Shown: one piece after another, positions 1 through 6,179 of the stretch
Numbering within the stretch: the stretch's first letter is position 1
Layout of the letters: each line of letters starts with the position of its first letter
Source of the DNA: Sulfurovum sp.
GTDB taxonomy: Bacteria > Campylobacterota > Campylobacteria > Campylobacterales > Sulfurovaceae
Direction: 5' to 3'
Assembly: GCA_027066595.1 (NCBI GenBank)
Contig: JAMONG010000218.1
Coordinates: 1-8,110, forward strand
DNA: 8,110 nt
Notes under the pieces: generated by a model
Database searches by the model: none
Told to the model about the DNA's origin: nothing
What the model saw: the letters and a program-made list of their open reading frames with translations, nothing else
Program-made: the position numbers and the translations under genes

Positions 1-82
1 ATTCAAAATAGAATACAATACTTATTAAGATTAAAATAATACTAACAATATAGAGTAATACATTCTTAATAAATACTTTCAT
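1..82 (-). CDS. Partial CDS, N-terminus of a membrane-anchored or exported protein
   Basis: An ATG at 82 opens a frame that stays open for 27 codons to the window edge. The visible peptide begins MKVFIKN and is followed by an almost unbroken hydrophobic stretch (about residues 8-26, rich in I, L and V) ending in F-E. This is the pattern of an uncleaved signal anchor or first membrane helix. It starts 7 nt after the hisS stop codon on the same strand, so it is probably the next gene of the operon. The only Shine-Dalgarno-like sequence, GGTGAG, lies 13 nt upstream inside the hisS end, which is farther than usual; translational coupling to hisS is possible. The function cannot be inferred. It is not the start expected for speA, which I recall following hisS in C. 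jejuni. A chance AT-rich frame remains possible. Confidence 0.5.
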   Translation of the reverse strand, partial: MKVFIKNVLLYIVSIILILISIVFYFE

Positions 83-89
83 TTATATT

Positions 90-1301
90 TTAAAACTCAC
101 CAACTAAAACAGTCTTCTCTTCCTTACTCTCCAAATCTTTCACCCATACAGTACCGTTAGCAAGTTCATCTTCACCTATGAGTACGACATAACGTGCGTT
201 TACTTTATCTGCACCTTTCATATGGCTTTTAAAGCCTTTTGAACTGTACTCTAGTGTCACTTTAGTCTCTTTGCGTTTGTCTGTAGCTATGGCAAAGAGT
301 TTTTCTACAGCTTCTTCCGTCATTGCCCCTAGGTAGATGCCCTCACGTGTAAGCTCTGGCATTTTTACAAGCTCCATGATGCGTTCTATACCTATGGCGA
401 AACCTACAGCAGGTGTAGGCTTACCATCTAAGAACTCTACAAGCTTGTCATAACGTCCACCACCTGCGATGGCAGACTGTGAACCGATGTCGTTACTCAC
501 GAACTCAAAGGCTGTTTTGTTGTAGTAGTCTAGTCCACGTACTAGGTTTGTGTCTACTTCATAGGTGATGCTTGCATTGTCTAGTAACTTAGTGAGTTGT
601 TTAAAGTCAGCGTCACACGCATCACAAAGGTTCTCTATGAGTTTTGGTGAATTTACAAGCAGACTTTGACAGGTTTTGTTTTTACAGTCAAGCACTCTAA
701 TAGGGTTACTCCCTATGCGTCTGTTACAGTCTTCACAAAGTTCCTCTTTGGTGTCAGTTAAAAAGCTTACTAGGTTTTGTTTGTATGGTGGCATACATGT
801 TGTACATCCTAGAGAGTTTATCTGTAAGTCAAAGCCTATGCCTAGAGCCTCAAAGATTTGGCTAATCATGGTGATGATAGTAAAGTCTTCGTAAACTGAA
901 GCCTCTCCAAAACTCTCACATCCAAATTGGTGAAACTCTCTTAGACGACCCTTCTGAGGTCTTTCATAACGAAACATAGGCCCATAGTAGTAGAACTTCT
1001 GTTTCATGGGCTGACGGTCTAGCTTAGCATGTACAAAGCTACGTACCACACCAGCAGTACCCTCTGGACGCATACAGACATCGTTGCCACCCTTGTCTTC
1101 AAACTGGTACATCTCTTTACTTACGATGTCTGAGCTGTCACCCACAGAGCGTTTAAAAAGTGCAGTCTCTTCGAGTATAGGGGTTTCGATGTAGCCATAG
1201 CCATAATGCTTAGCGATGGTTGTTGCAGTTTCTACGATGTGTGTAAAACGTTCAGACTCTTCAAAAGTAAGGTCTTTCATCCCTCTAAGTGGGTTAATCA
1301 T
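90..1301 (-). CDS. hisS: Histidyl-tRNA synthetase
   Basis: Class II aminoacyl-tRNA synthetase that charges tRNA-His with histidine in the cytoplasm; 403 aa, a normal bacterial length. The N-terminus MINPLRGMKDL is the usual HisRS opening. Motif 2 lies near residues 110-129 (FRYERPQKGRLREFHQFGCE). The histidine-specific RGLDYY is at 255-260. Motif 3 is AGGGRYD at 279-285 with GFAIGIER at 300-307, followed by the C-terminal anticodon-binding domain. The insertion domain carries paired cysteines (166/169, 189/192, 206/211, 226/229), as in the Cys-rich HisRS type. The start at 1301 is chosen because AAGGA lies 7 nt upstream and the protein then begins like the family. A GTG at 1343 in the same frame would add 14 residues encoded by a REP-like palindrome and is rejected. 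It is the fifth gene of the minus-strand operon. Confidence 0.97.
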   Translation of the reverse strand: MINPLRGMKDLTFEESERFTHIVETATTIAKHYGYGYIETPILEETALFKRSVGDSSDIVSKEMYQFEDKGGNDVCMRPEGTAGVVRSFVHAKLDRQPMKQKFYYYGPMFRYERPQKGRLREFHQFGCESFGEASVYEDFTIITMISQIFEALGIGFDLQINSLGCTTCMPPYKQNLVSFLTDTKEELCEDCNRRIGSNPIRVLDCKNKTCQSLLVNSPKLIENLCDACDADFKQLTKLLDNASITYEVDTNLVRGLDYYNKTAFEFVSNDIGSQSAIAGGGRYDKLVEFLDGKPTPAVGFAIGIERIMELVKMPELTREGIYLGAMTEEAVEKLFAIATDKRKETKVTLEYSSKGFKSHMKGADKVNARYVVLIGEDELANGTVWVKDLESKEEKTVLVGEF

Positions 1302-1324
1302 GGGGTGTTCCTTTGGTATATAAA

Positions 1325-1348
1325 GGTGCGTTAGCAAACGCACCCTAC
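1325..1348 (-). repeat. REP-like palindrome with GTAG head
   Basis: In the 63-bp gap between tmk and hisS, GGTGCGTT (1325-1332) and AACGCACC (1337-1344) form a perfect 8-bp stem around a 4-base loop. Read on the minus strand, the stem is directly preceded by GTAG (1348-1345). A GTAG or GGAG tetranucleotide followed by a hairpin is the known signature of REP sequences mobilised by RAYT (IS200-like, Y1) transposases. The element sits just upstream of the hisS ribosome binding site, in the operon mRNA. It has no T-run, so it is not a Rho-independent terminator. It may be a substrate for a RAYT encoded elsewhere or an mRNA stability element; the latter is inference. Confidence 0.75.
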
Positions 1349-1364
1349 GGATAAAATTATGTAA

Positions 1365-1940
1365 TTATAGCTCTAAGTAGGTAAGAATAGATTGATGGAT
1401 GTTTTCTATGCTGTCAGTAGCATCTACTTCTAGGTAGTCTATGCCTAGTTTTTGTAGACTCTCATGCATTTTGTTTTGTACATTTATAAGGTACTCTAAG
1501 CCACGTAACTCTATGCCATCAAGTTCTTTTTGGGCTGTTCTTAGTTTTAGTGTTTCCATGTTGGTGACAAATAAGATGATTTTATCTGGGAAGTGTCCAC
1601 TAAGTGCAAATTTATTCAGTGTCACAAGTTCGTCAAAGTCAAAGTCTCCATTAGCAAGGGCATAACCTATGCCAGAGAGGAAGCCTCTATCGGATATGAC
1701 TACTTTATCTTTGTTTGGTTTTAGCACTTCTTCGTAGTGTTCGGCACGGTCAGCTAAAAAAAGAAGAAGTTCTGCTCGTTTAGAAGCTAAAGAGTCGCTA
1801 AGCAGTATCTCTCTAGCTTGTTTGCCAAAGGCAGTGCCTCCAGGTTCATGTGTCGTCATAAGCGTTGGGTACTTCTGTGCGAGTAGTTCTATCTGTGTGC
1901 TTTTACCACACGTGTCTATGCCTTCAAATAAAATATACAT
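1365..1940 (-). CDS. tmk: Thymidylate kinase (dTMP kinase)
   Basis: Cytoplasmic P-loop kinase that phosphorylates dTMP to dTDP with ATP, needed for dTTP supply. At 191 aa it is at the short end of the family. The P-loop is GIDTCGKST at residues 7-15, the HEPGGT dTMP-binding motif is at 31-36, LADRAEH is at 62-68, and SDRG is at 83-86 in the place of the usual DR(Y/H/S) motif. The sequence around SKRAELLLFLADRA is very close to what I recall of Campylobacter Tmk. The ATG at 1940 overlaps the coaD stop codon by one base (TAATG), so translation is probably coupled to coaD. The REP-like element lies between its 3' end and hisS. Confidence 0.95.
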   Translation of the reverse strand: MYILFEGIDTCGKSTQIELLAQKYPTLMTTHEPGGTAFGKQAREILLSDSLASKRAELLLFLADRAEHYEEVLKPNKDKVVISDRGFLSGIGYALANGDFDFDELVTLNKFALSGHFPDKIILFVTNMETLKLRTAQKELDGIELRGLEYLINVQNKMHESLQKLGIDYLEVDATDSIENIHQSILTYLEL

Positions 1941-2422
1941 TAGCTACGATACCCTTGTATCATCTCTAAGACTTTTGGGTGTAGTAGGTGGTCAACTTTA
2001 CCATCAAACGGCAAGATGGAACGTACCACAGAAGAACTCACAAAGCCATACTCAAGGCTAGGCATGAGGAAGATGGTTTCTAACTCTTTTTTAAGTGAAG
2101 AGTTGGCATACCCCATTTGTAGTTCATACTCAAAGTCACTCACAGCCCGTAATCCTCTTATGATGATGTTGGCATCTAACTCGTTAGAGAGGTCAACAAG
2201 GAGTTTGTTAAAGCCTATGACTTTGATGTTTGGTATATGAGCCGTACCTGCTTCTACCATGGCAACACGTTGCTCTAGCGTAAACATGGGTTTTTTGGCT
2301 GTTGAGTCTGCTACGGCTACGATGATTTCATCGAACATGGCAGATGCACGTTGCATAATGTCTAAATGTCCTACTGTCACAGGGTCAAATGTTCCAGGAT
2401 AGATAGCTCTTCTTTTACTCAT
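1940..2422 (-). CDS. coaD: Phosphopantetheine adenylyltransferase
   Basis: Fourth step of coenzyme A synthesis: transfers AMP from ATP to 4'-phosphopantetheine, giving dephospho-CoA. At 160 aa it has the standard CoaD length. The nucleotidyltransferase signature YPGTFDPVTVGH is at residues 8-19, with the TxGH histidine at 19. RGLRAVSDFEYE (89-100) and the SSSVVR motif (129-134, usually SSTxVR) are the other family signatures. The start has a strong AAAGGAG (2431-2437) about 8 nt upstream. That ribosome binding site shares bases with a stem-loop described separately. The gene ends in a 1-nt overlap with tmk. A 130-bp gap, unusually long for this operon, separates it from ubiX. Confidence 0.97.
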   Translation of the reverse strand: MSKRRAIYPGTFDPVTVGHLDIMQRASAMFDEIIVAVADSTAKKPMFTLEQRVAMVEAGTAHIPNIKVIGFNKLLVDLSNELDANIIIRGLRAVSDFEYELQMGYANSSLKKELETIFLMPSLEYGFVSSSVVRSILPFDGKVDHLLHPKVLEMIQGYRS

Positions 2423-2430
2423 AATTATTT

Positions 2431-2461
2431 CTCCTTTAAAAGAGGCAAAGCCACTTTTAAA
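2431..2461 (-). promoter_or_regulatory. Stem-loop abutting the coaD Shine-Dalgarno
   Basis: TTTAAAAG (2435-2442) and CTTTTAAA (2454-2461) are perfect 8-bp complements. Inside them, GGC (2444-2446) and GCC (2450-2452) pair across a 3-base loop, with one mismatch between the two stems. On the mRNA strand the last bases of the stem are the first A's of the coaD ribosome binding site AAAGGAG (2437-2431). Folding would therefore partly mask or tightly flank the site. A very similar arrangement precedes the gene at 6180. The palindrome is seen directly; a role in translation control or mRNA processing is inference. Confidence 0.5.
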
Positions 2462-2462
2462 T

Positions 2463-2515
2463 TCCTCTCACTTTTAAGGCTAAAGCCTAATGCAAGAAAA
2501 GCACTAAATGCTTTT
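2463..2515 (-). repeat. Further short palindromes in the ubiX-coaD gap
   Basis: Upstream of the coaD stem-loop lie a 4-bp hairpin, AGGC/GCCT (2477-2488, loop TAAA), and a 7-bp hairpin, AAAAGCA/TGCTTTT (2497-2503 and 2509-2515, 5-base loop). CACTTTTAA occurs twice (2452-2460 and 2469-2477). On the minus strand the AGGC hairpin is followed by TTAAAAG and GAGAGGAA, so it looks like a decayed tandem copy of the stem-loop next to the coaD ribosome binding site. The 7-bp hairpin has an interrupted T tract after it on the minus strand and could be a weak attenuator after ubiX. These are small structures and individually weak. Confidence 0.35.
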
Positions 2516-2552
2516 TCGCAAAAGCTTCGTCTTTGACTCAGGTATTTCATAC

Positions 2553-3074
2553 TTAACTCCATCTTTCATAAAGGTTATTTTCTATGCCTAAGACATCATA
2601 CCATTTTCCGATGATGAACTTCTCCATATCTTCCAAGCTGGAAGACTCAGAGTAGTATCCCATCACAGGAGGTGCTACGATGACACCTAGAGAGGCTAAC
2701 TTATGCATATTTTCTAAAGCTATGGTAGAAAATGGCAACTCACGAGGAGCTAAAAGCAACTTCTTTTGTTCTTTGAGTGCCACAGCTGCTACACGTGTAG
2801 GTAAGTTGTCACTTATGCCACAGGCTACCTTAGCAAGGGTATTCATACTACAAGGTATGATAGCAGTAGCATCTACTCTAAAAGAACCAGAAGAGATAGA
2901 TGCTGCAATGTTCTCTGAAGAGTGCAATGTTACTTGTTTGTTCTCAAAGCTCTCTACGGTTAAGGCATTGTCAGAGACTACAACATGTACTTCGATGTCT
3001 TTGGGTAAGTAGTCTACAAACTTCTTGCCTAGTTGAACTCCGCTTGCTCCTGTGATGGCTACTACTAGTTTCAT
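2553..3074 (-). CDS. ubiX: Flavin prenyltransferase UbiX (Pad1 family)
   Basis: Makes prenylated FMN from FMN and dimethylallyl phosphate; this is the cofactor of UbiD-type decarboxylases in ubiquinone/menaquinone and aromatic acid metabolism. The protein is 173 aa. The FMN-binding start VVAITGASG is at residues 4-12. The core IPCSMNTLAKVACGISDNL runs from 73 to 91, LLAPRELPFS is at 107-116, and APPVMGYY is at 134-141, all typical of UbiX. The C-terminus GIENNLYERW matches the usual GI....RW ending. The ATG at 3074 overlaps the stop of the upstream gene as ATGA. No clear Shine-Dalgarno is present, so translation probably depends on coupling. The UbiD partner is not in the window. Confidence 0.95.
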   Translation of the reverse strand: MKLVVAITGASGVQLGKKFVDYLPKDIEVHVVVSDNALTVESFENKQVTLHSSENIAASISSGSFRVDATAIIPCSMNTLAKVACGISDNLPTRVAAVALKEQKKLLLAPRELPFSTIALENMHKLASLGVIVAPPVMGYYSESSSLEDMEKFIIGKWYDVLGIENNLYERWS

Positions 3075-4057
3075 AATAAACTATTTTCTATTTTTTGTTT
3101 TGCCTGCTCAAGACGCTTTTTATTCCAGCTTGGGAAAGAATCATTAAATTCAGGATTTTTAGTCATCTTAATGTAACTACTCATCATTGCTTTTGAATCA
3201 AATTTTAGTGATTTAATACTTCCTATTTTTTTGAAGAAAGTACAAAATTTATTTGACTGTGTATTTTTTAAACAGGTAAATATTAATTCTTTAGATGGAA
3301 TAAAATTAATACCATCTACATTTACAATATATGTATTTGCTTCTTGTTTACATAGAAAAGTTGAATCACATGTATAGGTATAAAGTTCTTTCGGGTGTGG
3401 AATATTAATTTTTGTTTCTTTGTTTGTTTGCGTATTTTGTGGGTGGATAGCATTTTTATTAAAAAACACTTGCCCCACGATAGTATCATTTACTAAGATA
3501 TTATCTTCACTAAATTGAGTATCATAAAAATAAAGTTGAGTATTAGCACTAAGGCTATATCCATTGGCGTGTTCCAGTCTAATTTTGTCTCCAGATTGTA
3601 TCGTTAAATCACTTTTTTGCTTTTCTGATAATTGTAAATTGACAAAGTATCCTATAGTATTTAGTGTTTTAGGCACGTTAAATTCTTTTAATTTACAGTC
3701 ATTATCAGATTTGATATACAATTTAACTGCTTGGGGTATTTTTTCTTTAAATTCTATTTGTATTTTACATGAATTATTGTAACAACTTCCACTGGTATTA
3801 AAACTATAACCTTTAACATAAAAAGCTGATTTATAATCTTTAACACAACTTTTATATCCATGAATAACAAAACCATTTTGTTCTTGCAATGGAAAGTATA
3901 TGGTTTGATCATTTTTATTGTTGAATTGGCTAACTTTTTGTAAAAAATCAAAATCAAAATTTTCTACCTTTATATTGGTTAAAGCTTTTATGAGTATTCC
4001 TGCTAGTATTATCCCCCAAAACATTAACAAAATTTTTAATACTATACGCATATTCAT
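3071..4057 (-). CDS. Membrane-anchored protein of unknown function, in the usual flgA position
   Basis: I do not recognise this 328-aa protein. Residues 5-26 form one hydrophobic helix after a short Met-Asn-Met-Arg start, followed by a polar domain, as in a protein anchored in the inner membrane and facing the periplasm. The polar part has eight cysteines (71, 92, 97, 121, 230, 236, 262, 272), an even number that would suit disulphides outside the cytoplasm. It ends in a Lys/Glu-rich helix (about 310-328). The ATG at 4057 is chosen because AAAGG lies 8 nt upstream; a second ATG two codons later is possible. It is much more AT-rich than its neighbours (12 G/C in 60 bases at 3241-3300, against 30 in 60 at 5401-5460 in murA), suggesting later acquisition. 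It overlaps ubiX by ATGA. It lacks any FlgA-like SAF sequence I can see. Confidence 0.85.
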   Translation of the reverse strand: MNMRIVLKILLMFWGIILAGILIKALTNIKVENFDFDFLQKVSQFNNKNDQTIYFPLQEQNGFVIHGYKSCVKDYKSAFYVKGYSFNTSGSCYNNSCKIQIEFKEKIPQAVKLYIKSDNDCKLKEFNVPKTLNTIGYFVNLQLSEKQKSDLTIQSGDKIRLEHANGYSLSANTQLYFYDTQFSEDNILVNDTIVGQVFFNKNAIHPQNTQTNKETKINIPHPKELYTYTCDSTFLCKQEANTYIVNVDGINFIPSKELIFTCLKNTQSNKFCTFFKKIGSIKSLKFDSKAMMSSYIKMTKNPEFNDSFPSWNKKRLEQAKQKIENSLL

Positions 4058-4059
4058 AA

Positions 4060-4206
4060 ATGATACCTTTATTGTTTATTTTTATGCATTCCAACGTCAA
4101 GCATGTAAATGATGGTTTAAATTCAATAAAAAGATTATATCAAAAACAAATTAGAGAGTTGCAGAATGACAAACTTAAGTTTGATTATGTTAAAAATGAA
4201 ACATAA
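4060..4206 (+). CDS. Possible small ORF or gene remnant, 48 aa
   Basis: An ATG at 4060 (or 4084, giving 40 aa) opens a plus-strand frame ending in TAA at 4204-4206, 17 nt before the 155-aa gene. The peptide is charged and looks helical (for example KRLYQKQIRELQNDKLKF), more like protein than random AT-rich frame. Against it: no Shine-Dalgarno precedes either ATG, and the frame lies over the region that must hold the promoter and ribosome binding site of the divergent 328-aa gene. It could be the tail of a decayed gene or chance. The minus strand here carries a TTGACG at 4100-4095, a candidate -35 for the 328-aa gene without a good -10. Confidence 0.2.
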   Translation: MIPLLFIFMHSNVKHVNDGLNSIKRLYQKQIRELQNDKLKFDYVKNET

Positions 4207-4223
4207 ATATAAAGGTACATACC

Positions 4224-4691
4224 ATGACAAAAAAAGAACTATCCATCAACACAAAATGGGATGAATTTGAGATAGGGACTTGTCGTTTGTTTGTGTCTGT
4301 GTTGAACCAATACCTCACGGTACTCTTTTTTCAAGACCATAAACCTAGACCAACTATTTCCAATAAAATGCTCCAAGGTGTGAACGATATATTGGATATG
4401 GATATAAACGAGTTTGATAGAATAGGGGAGATACTAGGTGTTGAAAGCTATAAAATTAAAGAGATTCATATAGATCAAGATAACGATGTTTATGTGGGCA
4501 GTTACGCAGAAGTGATAGTCAGTACAGGTTCAAATGTTCAAGTAACTATTATCGTAAAAGATGGAAAGTTTCTTTGTGTGAATGATGGTACTTATTTTGA
4601 TAATTTAGTAGAGAGAGAAGAAGAAAAGAAAAAATATGTCCCTACTAAAGAAGAAAGAGAACATTTAATCTCTAAACTTCTTTCTTCCTAA
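4224..4691 (+). CDS. Small cytoplasmic protein of unknown function, 155 aa
   Basis: No family is recognised with confidence. The protein has no signal peptide or membrane segment. The N-terminal half is mixed, with an acidic helix-like part (about 48-72). Residues 76-122 look like consecutive beta strands with an acidic turn (IHIDQDNDVYV) and the run VTIIVKDGKFLCVNDGTYF. The tail (about 128-155) is a highly charged helix, rich in Glu and Lys. The strand pattern is loosely like small DUF proteins found beside polymorphic-toxin immunity genes, but I cannot establish homology and no toxin gene is adjacent. AAAGG (4211-4215) gives a ribosome binding site 8 nt before the start. It is divergent from the 328-aa gene and its last 20 bp overlap the end of murA tail to tail. 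Confidence 0.8.
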   Translation: MTKKELSINTKWDEFEIGTCRLFVSVLNQYLTVLFFQDHKPRPTISNKMLQGVNDILDMDINEFDRIGEILGVESYKIKEIHIDQDNDVYVGSYAEVIVSTGSNVQVTIIVKDGKFLCVNDGTYFDNLVEREEEKKKYVPTKEEREHLISKLLSS

Positions 4692-5937
4692 CAATATCTG
4701 CACCTAATTTAGAAAGTTTCCCCTCTAAGTCATCATACCCACGGTCAAGGTGGTAGATGCGTCTTACGTTGGTTGTACCTTCAGCCACAAGTGCTGCTAA
4801 CACTAGTGCAGAAGAAGCTCTAAGGTCAGTTGCCATAACATCTGCACCATAAAGTGTGTCTACACCTTTGACTGCTGCAGTACTTCCTTTAAGCCAAATG
4901 TCTGCACCCAAACGGTTAAGCTCACTCACATGCATGAAACGGTTTTCAAAAAGACGCTCTTCTATGAGACTCTCACCTTTTGCCATGACAGCTAGAGCCA
5001 TAAACTGTGCTTGCATGTCTGTAGGAAAACCTGGGTACTCAATGGTGATGAGGCTCACAGGTTTGATGGTTTCGCTTGGGTGTATGGTGATGCTGTCATC
5101 TTCAAGCTCAAAAGTACATCCCATAGACTCTAGTTTATCTATAGAGGCTCTTATATGCCCATGGTTTACTCTGTTCAGTGTGATGCTAGAGTTGGTAATA
5201 GCTCCTGCACAGAGGTAAGTCCCTGCTTCTATACGGTCGGGGATAATCTCTACAGTTTTAAAGTTAAGAGGTTTTCCACATGTTCCCTCGATGCTAAGTT
5301 CATTGGTTCCGATGCCTTCTATCTTCACGCCAGCGTCTGCTATCATCTGACAGAGTTGTTCTACTTCAGGCTCTTTAGCTGCGTTGATGATGGTAGTCGT
5401 TCCATGTGCAAGGGCTGCTGCCATCACGATGTTCTCTGTACCACCTACGGTTATCTTATCGAAGATGATTTTTGCACCTTTGAGTCCGTCTTTGGCTTCA
5501 GCTCTTACATACCCACCTTTTATCTCTATGGTTGCCCCCATAGACTCTAAGGCTTTAAGGTGTAAGTCAATAGGACGTTGCCCTATAGCACAGCCTCCAG
5601 GAAGACTTACTTCACACTCACCAAAACGAGCAAGAAGAGGACCCAGTACTAATATAGATGCTCTCATTTGTGAGACTATCTCATACACAGCCTTAGTAGA
5701 TGTGATAGTACCGTTGTTAATGTTTGCTATTGTTTTGTTGTGGTCAACTTCTCCACCAAGCATAGTCAGAAGTTTGAGTAGGGTACGGATGTCTACTACG
5801 TTAGGTAAGTTGGTTAAAGTGACCTTTTTGTCTGAAAGTATTGTCGCCGCAATAATAGGAAGTGCAGCATTTTTAGCCCCACTTATAGTCACTGACCCAC
5901 TTAACTTTTTGCCACCTTTGATTTCTAAATAATCCAT
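4672..5937 (-). CDS. murA: UDP-N-acetylglucosamine 1-carboxyvinyltransferase
   Basis: First committed step of peptidoglycan synthesis in the cytoplasm: transfers enolpyruvate from phosphoenolpyruvate to UDP-GlcNAc. At 421 aa it has standard length. SGAKNAALP (19-27) holds Lys22/Asn23. Cys116, in GGCAIGQRPIDLH, is the catalytic cysteine equivalent to E. coli Cys115, so fosfomycin binding is expected. Asp307 in FPTDMQAQ and Arg399 in YHLDRGY match E. coli Asp305 and Arg397. The ATG at 5937 has AAGGA (5945-5949) 7 nt upstream. The last 20 bp, including the TAG stop, overlap the end of the convergent 155-aa gene, so no terminator fits between them. The base composition is ordinary compared with the AT-rich unknown gene nearby. 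Confidence 0.98.
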   Translation of the reverse strand: MDYLEIKGGKKLSGSVTISGAKNAALPIIAATILSDKKVTLTNLPNVVDIRTLLKLLTMLGGEVDHNKTIANINNGTITSTKAVYEIVSQMRASILVLGPLLARFGECEVSLPGGCAIGQRPIDLHLKALESMGATIEIKGGYVRAEAKDGLKGAKIIFDKITVGGTENIVMAAALAHGTTTIINAAKEPEVEQLCQMIADAGVKIEGIGTNELSIEGTCGKPLNFKTVEIIPDRIEAGTYLCAGAITNSSITLNRVNHGHIRASIDKLESMGCTFELEDDSITIHPSETIKPVSLITIEYPGFPTDMQAQFMALAVMAKGESLIEERLFENRFMHVSELNRLGADIWLKGSTAAVKGVDTLYGADVMATDLRASSALVLAALVAEGTTNVRRIYHLDRGYDDLEGKLSKLGADIVRKKEV

Positions 5938-5943
5938 ATCCGT

Positions 5944-5967
5944 ATCCTTAATAATATTGAAAAGGAT
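5944..5967 (-). promoter_or_regulatory. Inverted repeat including the murA Shine-Dalgarno
   Basis: ATCCTT (5944-5949) and AAGGAT (5962-5967) are perfect 6-bp complements separated by 12 AT-rich bases. On the murA mRNA the downstream arm contains the ribosome binding site AAGGA, so the stem would occlude it. The stem is short with a large loop, so it is weak; a regulatory role is only a suggestion. Confidence 0.3.
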
Positions 5968-6003
5968 TTTATCTAAATAATGGTTATATATGAGATATGT
6001 AGT

Positions 6004-6012
6004 TTTATAGCA
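6004..6012 (-). promoter_or_regulatory. Candidate extended -10 promoter for murA
   Basis: The minus strand reads TGC-TATAAA from 6012 to 6004, an extended -10 pattern (TGn before the hexamer) about 66 nt upstream of the murA start codon. The surrounding sequence is very AT-rich and no good -35 is visible, which is common for sigma-70 promoters in Campylobacterota. Several other AT-rich hexamers lie nearby, so the choice is tentative. Confidence 0.35.
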
Positions 6013-6086
6013 TAATAAATATTAGTTAATATTATATTTTCTGTGTATCTTTTTATTAAATAATAGAAATAATTGATATTATTAAG

Positions 6087-6136
6087 TATAATTTAAAGCT
6101 AATATAACTTAAACTACAGTATTATATTTAATAATA
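6087..6136 (+). promoter_or_regulatory. Candidate -10 and AT palindrome upstream of the 188-aa gene
   Basis: TATAAT at 6087-6092 matches the -10 consensus, without a properly spaced -35. It would give a leader of about 80 nt for the gene starting at 6180. Downstream, TATTAT (6120-6125) and ATAATA (6131-6136) form a palindrome with a 5-base centre, a possible operator shape. In sequence this AT-rich, both may be chance. Confidence 0.3.
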
Positions 6137-6148
6137 TGTACTCAAAAA

Positions 6149-6176
6149 GGGCTTTAAAGCCCCATTTTAAGGGAAG
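6149..6176 (+). promoter_or_regulatory. Stem-loop before the Shine-Dalgarno of the 188-aa gene
   Basis: GGGCTTTAAAGCCC (6149-6162) is a perfect 14-base palindrome able to fold as GGGCT/AGCCC around TTAA. It is followed by ATTTTAAGGGAAG, which contains the ribosome binding site (AAGGG, 6169-6173). The CCC at the end of the palindrome (6161-6163) could instead pair with the GGG of the ribosome binding site. The palindrome and spacing closely resemble the leader of coaD. Control of translation is inference. Confidence 0.5.
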
Positions 6177-6179
6177 CAA

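Noticed and set aside
1302..1343. Extension of hisS to a GTG start at 1343
   Set aside because: The added 14 residues are encoded by the REP-like palindrome and spacer. The ATG at 1301 has a well-spaced AAGGA and gives the typical HisRS N-terminus.
2497..2515. Operon terminator between ubiX and coaD
   Set aside because: The hairpin is 7 bp, AT-rich, and its T tract on the minus strand is interrupted; at most a weak attenuator.
3071..4057. Identification as FlgA
   Set aside because: The position fits, but the sequence shows no SAF-like motifs, and the uncleaved-helix anchor, length and eight cysteines do not fit FlgA.
4060..4691. Toxin-antitoxin or toxin-immunity pair made of the 48-codon frame and the 155-aa gene
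   Set aside because: The small frame has no ribosome binding site and neither product shows a toxin or antitoxin motif.
4856..5932. Long plus-strand open frames opposite murA
   Set aside because: They are shadows of a clearly identified murA. Their peptides resemble no protein and no ribosome binding sites support them.
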